Source: Anaerospora hongkongensis (lineage in GTDB: Bacteria > Bacillota > Negativicutes > Sporomusales > DSM-15969). Taken from it: a stretch of 64,000 nt of DNA. The notes beneath the pieces are model-generated. The model searched no databases, was not told the origin of the DNA, and was given only the letters and a program-made list of their open reading frames with translations. Of this stretch, positions 60,194-64,000 are shown piece by piece. Position 1 is the stretch's first letter, and every line of letters starts with the position of its first letter. The position numbers and the translations under genes are program-made. The stretch covers positions 59,568-123,567 of the forward strand of contig NZ_SLUI01000015.1 of NCBI RefSeq assembly GCF_004339805.1. Reading direction: 5' to 3'.

Positions 60194-61903
60194 ATGCTTA
60201 CGTTTGATGTACTTGTTATCGGCAGCGGCGGCTCCGGTATGCGGGCTGCACTGGAAGCAGGCAGTCAGCAAGGACTTAGCGTCGGTTTAATGACCAAAAT
60301 GTTTCCTACCCGTTCAGCCACCGGGATGGCACAGGGCGGGATAAACGGAGCCGTAAAGAATGCTGATCCGAATGATACGCTGGAGAAGCATTTTTTTGAT
60401 ACGGTAAAGGGCAGTGATTATCTGGGTGACCAGGATGCAATTGAGTATTTTGTTTCGCAAGCGCCTGAAACCATTTTGGAAATCGATTATCTGGGTGTTC
60501 CTTTTTCCCGCGACGGGCAGGGTCGCATTTCACAGCGGAATTTTGGTGGCCAGTCTTCGCCGCGTACTTGCTATTCGGCAGATAAAACCGGCCATGCTTT
60601 GCTTCATACCATGTACGAACAGTGTTTGAAAGCTGGGGTGAAAATTCTCAGTGAATGCCAGCTGCTGGATATTGTAACGGAAAATAACCAATTGCAGGGA
60701 GTGGTTGCACTCTCGGTGAAAGATGGCGAGATTATGCCGATTAAGGCAAAATCAATTGTCATTGCGACCGGAGGCGCCGGCCGAATGTACTGGCTGCGCA
60801 CAACGAACCCGTTTACATCCACCGGTGACGGAATGGCGGCTGCCTTCCGGGCAGGCATACCTCTCAAGGACCCGGAAATGATTCAGTTCCATCCGACCGG
60901 TTTGGCAAGTACGGGTATTTTAATGTCTGAGGCGGTTCGCGGCGAAGGCGGGTACCTGTTAAATAAAGATGGCGAGCGGTTTATGAAACGGTATGCTCCG
61001 GAAAAGATGGAGCTTGCTACTCGTGATGTCGTGGCGAAGGCTATTGAGGATGAGATTAAGGACGGACGTGGATTCGGCGAGGGCATGAACGCCTATGTCG
61101 TAGTCGATATTACTCATTTGGATAAAGAGGTAATATTGGAAAAGCTCCACGGCATTCGTGATTTGGCAATCGCCTTTGAACGCGTTGATCCGCTTAAAGA
61201 GCCAATACCGATTAGGCCCACCTGTCACTATACCATGGGCGGAATCGATGTCATTGACCACCGGACCTGTGCTACTGCCGTTCATGGTGTCTTTGCCGCC
61301 GGCGAAGCATCCTGCATATCGATACATGGTGCTAACCGGCTGGGGGGGAATTCCCTTGCCGATATTATGGTATTTGGCAAAATTGCCGGACAGGGCGCAA
61401 GTCAATGTGCACGGGAGCGGGAGTTTGGTAATGAAGATGGCTTAGCTAAGACAGCAGTAGAATGGCAGAATAGATTTAAAGAGACGGTCGCTCGCAAGAA
61501 TGGTCCTACAGTACCTGAGATACGAGACCGGATGGCTGAAACCATGTGGTATAATGTCGGCATATTCCGCAATGCTGCCAACTTAGAAAAGGCAAGTCAG
61601 GAGATCGAAGACTTAATTGCTGAGTATCGGCAGTGTGTTGTTGGCGACAGTAGTAAGCTGTTTAACAGCGCATTCGTAAACTATGTTGAACTGGGAAATA
61701 TGTTGACAATGGCAAAGGCCGTAGTTATGGGAGCAATACACCGCGAGGAAAGCCGTGGCTGTCATTTGCGGGATGATTTCCCCAAGCGCGATGATGAAAA
61801 ATTCCTAACCCATACGATCATTGCACTTGAAGAACAGCAATATAAATTAACCTGCCGGCCGGTAGTTGTTACCAAGTATCAACCGGCGGAAAGGAGATAC
61901 TAA
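60194..61903 (+). CDS. Fumarate reductase/succinate dehydrogenase flavoprotein subunit
   Basis: 569 aa. FAD-binding start VLVIGSGGSGMRAALEA, QFHPTGL, REGGYLLN-type SEAVRGEGGYLLN, and the active-site block RPTCHYTMGGI. Where covalent-FAD members have histidine (RSHT), this protein has Ala42 in FPTRSATGMAQGG, so FAD should be non-covalent. ATG 60194 after TTGAGGTGTG; an earlier in-frame ATG at 60140 lies in the preceding hairpin. Its stop overlaps the Fe-S subunit start. No heme-b anchor genes follow; the third subunit is HdrB-like, the plan of type E succinate:quinone and methylmenaquinol:fumarate reductases. Confidence 0.92.
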   Translation: MLTFDVLVIGSGGSGMRAALEAGSQQGLSVGLMTKMFPTRSATGMAQGGINGAVKNADPNDTLEKHFFDTVKGSDYLGDQDAIEYFVSQAPETILEIDYLGVPFSRDGQGRISQRNFGGQSSPRTCYSADKTGHALLHTMYEQCLKAGVKILSECQLLDIVTENNQLQGVVALSVKDGEIMPIKAKSIVIATGGAGRMYWLRTTNPFTSTGDGMAAAFRAGIPLKDPEMIQFHPTGLASTGILMSEAVRGEGGYLLNKDGERFMKRYAPEKMELATRDVVAKAIEDEIKDGRGFGEGMNAYVVVDITHLDKEVILEKLHGIRDLAIAFERVDPLKEPIPIRPTCHYTMGGIDVIDHRTCATAVHGVFAAGEASCISIHGANRLGGNSLADIMVFGKIAGQGASQCAREREFGNEDGLAKTAVEWQNRFKETVARKNGPTVPEIRDRMAETMWYNVGIFRNAANLEKASQEIEDLIAEYRQCVVGDSSKLFNSAFVNYVELGNMLTMAKAVVMGAIHREESRGCHLRDDFPKRDDEKFLTHTIIALEEQQYKLTCRPVVVTKYQPAERRY

Positions 61904-62850
61904 TGAGCCAAGTCACGTATAAGGTTAGACGGTTTGATGGAGAAAAGGCGTATATTCAGGAATATCAATTTGAGCATCAGCCTGGCAAGACGATATTATG
62001 GGGCTTAATCAAGATCAAAGAAGAGCTTGATCCGACACTGACGTTCACTGCAGCCTGTCGCTCGGCGGTTTGCGGTGCCTGCTCTGTTCGTGTTAACGGC
62101 CAGGCCATGCTGGCCTGCGAAACTCCGCTGGATGATGTTATTCGTCGTTTTGGCTTCGTTTTAATGATTGAACCATTAGGTAACTTTACCGTCATTCGTG
62201 ATCTAGTTGTGGATTGGGCGCCTAAGACGGAGAGAATGGCTGCTGCTAAGACCTGGCTTATTCCGAAAGATGAATTCACGGCAAAAACAGGCTGCCGGCA
62301 GAAGGCGGCGGACTTTAAAAAAATTGATATCCAGGCAGGCTGTATACTTTGTGGTTCCTGTGCTTCTGAATGCAATAAGCTGAGTGCGAATAATAAGGAC
62401 TTTCTGGAGCCGTTTACTTATGCTAAAGTTTGGAAATTCGTTGCAGATACCAGAGATAAAGCCGATGCGGAGCGCATTAAAGCAATGCTTGATAAGGGCC
62501 TGTGGAAATGCCTGCACTGTGTCGAATGCACCACTCAGTGCCCCAAAGGGCTTTCGCCTGGTGAAGATATAGCTCGTCTCAGACAGGCTTCGATTCAGAT
62601 GGGGTATAAGAGTAACCCTGGTGCACGCCATGCAATTGCCTTTCTGAAGGATATTGAAGATACAGGACGGCTGAATGAAATGAAATTGTCCCTGCGCAGT
62701 GACGGAATTTTTGGATCGCTGCAGAAATTCCCTCTGGCGCTGCGGCTGCTAAGGCGTGGTAAATTAAATCCCCTTCACTTTCCCGGAAAAGTGAAAGGGC
62801 ATGACCAAATCAGAGCAATCCTTAAAGCGGTAAGGGAGAGTGAAAAGTAA
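61903..62850 (+). CDS. Fumarate reductase/succinate dehydrogenase iron-sulfur subunit
   Basis: 315 aa. N-terminal [2Fe-2S] domain with CRSAVCGAC and a later MLAC, and C-terminal ferredoxin domain with CILCGSCASEC and CLHCVECTTQCPKG, giving ligands for two further clusters. It is longer than the 240-aa SdhB of the cytochrome-b types. ATG overlaps the flavoprotein stop (TAATG) and its stop overlaps the next start in the same way, so all three are translated as a unit. It carries electrons between the flavin and the CCG-domain subunit. Confidence 0.93.
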   Translation: MSQVTYKVRRFDGEKAYIQEYQFEHQPGKTILWGLIKIKEELDPTLTFTAACRSAVCGACSVRVNGQAMLACETPLDDVIRRFGFVLMIEPLGNFTVIRDLVVDWAPKTERMAAAKTWLIPKDEFTAKTGCRQKAADFKKIDIQAGCILCGSCASECNKLSANNKDFLEPFTYAKVWKFVADTRDKADAERIKAMLDKGLWKCLHCVECTTQCPKGLSPGEDIARLRQASIQMGYKSNPGARHAIAFLKDIEDTGRLNEMKLSLRSDGIFGSLQKFPLALRLLRRGKLNPLHFPGKVKGHDQIRAILKAVRESEK

Positions 62851-63716
62851 TGAAATACGCATTTTTTCCCGGCTGCGTTTTGGAGGGAGCCTCAAAGGAA
62901 AACTATATTGCCACTACTGCGGTGGCTAAAGTCCTGGGAATTGAATTGGTGGAAATTCCGGGGTGGACCTGCTGTGGTGCATCGCATGTTCAGGATATTG
63001 ATGATTTGACCAGTACTGCCATTAACGCCCGTAATATTGCGCTGGCCGAGCAGATGGATCTGCCGCTGCTTACCGTTTGCAACACCTGTACGCTGATGCT
63101 TCGCAAAGCAAAAGCAAAACTGGATAACGGGCAAACGGAAAAAGTAAATGCAATATTGTCAAAAGCAGGCCTTGCTTATCAGGGCACGACAGAGATTACT
63201 CATCTCTTGTGGGCAATTGTCCGTGACTTTGGCCTGGACCGGCTAAAAAGTAAAGTAAAGAAGCCTCTTAGGGGTCTGAAAATTGCTGCTTACTATGGCT
63301 GCCACATCCTAAGACCGCCTGCCGTTATGAATTTTGAGGATCATGCAAATCCTGAATCCCTGGAAAACGTCATCCGTGCATTGGGAGCAGAGCCTGTTGA
63401 CTTTGACTACAAATTAAAATGCTGTGGTTTTCACTCCACCTATACAGCAAATGAAGATATGATCAACATTACGGGCAAGACTTGCCAAAGTGCTCTGCAA
63501 GCAGGAGCTGACTGCATTGTAACCCCCTGTCCCCTGTGCCAAATGTCACTTGATATGAATCAGCCGGAAGGACAGGCAGCTGTTGGCTGCAGCCAGGAAA
63601 TGCCGGTACTGCATTTAGCGCAGTTAATTGGTCTGGCGTTGGGTCTAAAGCCAGAGGAACTGGCGCTCAACATGCATATTGCGGGGATTAATCAGTTAAA
63701 AATCAAAGTCTCTTAA
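62850..63716 (+). CDS. HdrB/SdhE-like subunit with two CCG domains
   Basis: 288 aa with two complete cysteine-rich CCG motifs: FPGC ... TCCGASH ... CNTC, and YGCH ... KCCGFHS ... CPLC. Such modules bind [4Fe-4S]-type clusters in heterodisulfide reductase HdrB and in the SdhE subunit that replaces the membrane anchor of type E reductases. No membrane helix is seen, so attachment would be peripheral. Electron donor could be menaquinol, a thiol or a ferredoxin; sequence cannot decide. Last gene of the cluster. Confidence 0.92.
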   Translation: MKYAFFPGCVLEGASKENYIATTAVAKVLGIELVEIPGWTCCGASHVQDIDDLTSTAINARNIALAEQMDLPLLTVCNTCTLMLRKAKAKLDNGQTEKVNAILSKAGLAYQGTTEITHLLWAIVRDFGLDRLKSKVKKPLRGLKIAAYYGCHILRPPAVMNFEDHANPESLENVIRALGAEPVDFDYKLKCCGFHSTYTANEDMINITGKTCQSALQAGADCIVTPCPLCQMSLDMNQPEGQAAVGCSQEMPVLHLAQLIGLALGLKPEELALNMHIAGINQLKIKVS

Positions 63717-63722
63717 ATGATG

Positions 63723-63757
63723 AGTCTGGCCGGCAGTATACCGGCCAGACTTTCTAT
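63723..63757 (+). terminator. Terminator after the reductase genes
   Basis: AGTCTGGCCGG / CCGGCCAGACT, loop CAGTATA, tail TTTCTATAT. Confidence 0.8.
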
Positions 63758-63827
63758 ATGTACTGATGGAGAGCAGTATGGTTAAAAGGAATTTAACAGG
63801 TAATACGAAAGTTTTTTGGAAATAGTG

Positions 63828-63856
63828 TTGACATGCTGCATGGGCTGTGTTACTAT
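63828..63856 (+). promoter_or_regulatory. rRNA operon promoter P1
   Basis: TTGACA (63828-63833), 17-base spacer, TACTAT (63851-63856), followed by AAATAAGC. Confidence 0.8.
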
Positions 63857-63915
63857 AAATAAGCCGTCAACAAGCGGCATGTCCATAACGGACAAAAAAG
63901 TTTCAAAAAAATATG

Positions 63916-63944
63916 TTGACAAAACAAAATGGTTATGTTAACAT
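63916..63944 (+). promoter_or_regulatory. rRNA operon promoter P2
   Basis: TTGACA (63916-63921), 17-base spacer, TAACAT (63939-63944), again followed by AAATAAGC, 88 bases after P1. Confidence 0.85.
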
Positions 63945-63959
63945 AAATAAGCTGTCACC

Positions 63960-64000
63960 GCGACAAGCGATGGCAACGAAAACAAAGTGTTCCTTGAAAA
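63960..64000 (+). promoter_or_regulatory. 5' leader of an rRNA operon (16S gene beyond the window)
   Basis: Ends in TGTTCCTTGAAAA, the stretch commonly found shortly before 16S rRNA in Firmicutes. No rRNA sequence itself is inside the window. Confidence 0.75.

Overview
The window reads as chromosome of an anaerobic, endospore-forming bacterium of the Firmicutes, most likely the Negativicutes (Sporomusa/Pelosinus-like). This is inferred from gene content, not from a marker tree: pyruvate formate-lyase, LL-diaminopimelate aminotransferase, the spore-type Lon protease LonC, two YtaF-type sporulation membrane proteins, RNase J, GdpP, strong aGGAGg ribosome sites, frequent GTG/TTG starts, and a fumarate reductase whose third subunit is HdrB-like. 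No phage, transposase gene or CRISPR array was seen; almost all the DNA is ordinary, tightly packed chromosome.

Layout. 1-2.8 kb: 3' end of pflB, then pflA and a small membrane protein. 2.8-6.6 kb: a histidine kinase with an odd N-terminus, ychF and dapL. 6.7-17.4 kb: replication/translation core (rpsF-ssb-rpsR, rnj, MazG-like, DUF2232, gdpP, rplI, lonC, dnaB). Two copies of an unfamiliar interspersed repeat sit directly behind the stop codons of ychF and rnj. 17.5-21.7 kb: an RDD membrane protein, MarR plus a P1B-4 metal ATPase, and an SDR. 21.9-28.2 kb: a sigma-54 activator followed by a sigma-54 promoter and a five-gene operon (BKACE-type beta-keto acid cleavage enzyme, hydroxyacyl-CoA dehydrogenase family protein, AtoE-type transporter, two CoA-transferase subunits). 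28.3-31.7 kb: a molybdate-type regulator divergent from modABC.

31.7-41.5 kb: a Gfo/Idh oxidoreductase divergent from a phosphotriesterase-family hydrolase, fabF, an AraC regulator, two secreted proteins (one with a PrcB domain), then a TPP riboswitch with terminator controlling thiS-thiG-thiH-thiF. 41.5-47.8 kb: a soluble chemoreceptor-like protein on the minus strand with its own sigma-54 promoter, an uncharacterised FAD dehydrogenase, purB, purA and an EamA exporter. 47.8-49.3 kb: two promoters, tRNA-Lys-Glu-Val-Asp-Phe, a terminator, then a yybP-ykoY manganese riboswitch in front of a GDT1/UPF0016 transporter gene. 49.4-53.5 kb: an SfsA-GIY-YIG fusion, one full-length and two half-length TSUP transporters, and the two YtaF paralogues. 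53.7-56.1 kb: gyrA.

56.2-63.7 kb is a dicarboxylate module: a LysR regulator divergent from a DASS transporter, both subunits of class I fumarase, and a three-subunit fumarate reductase/succinate dehydrogenase (flavoprotein, Fe-S protein, CCG-domain subunit). Together these could import malate or fumarate, interconvert them and reduce fumarate. The flavoprotein carries alanine where covalent-FAD family members have histidine. The window ends in two tandem strong promoters and a leader typical of an rRNA operon, whose 16S gene should begin just beyond base 64000.

The least explained parts are the twin repeats with a compensated stem, the sigma-54 BKACE operon of unknown substrate, the non-flavinylated three-subunit reductase, the split TSUP pair, and the sigma-54-driven chemoreceptor.
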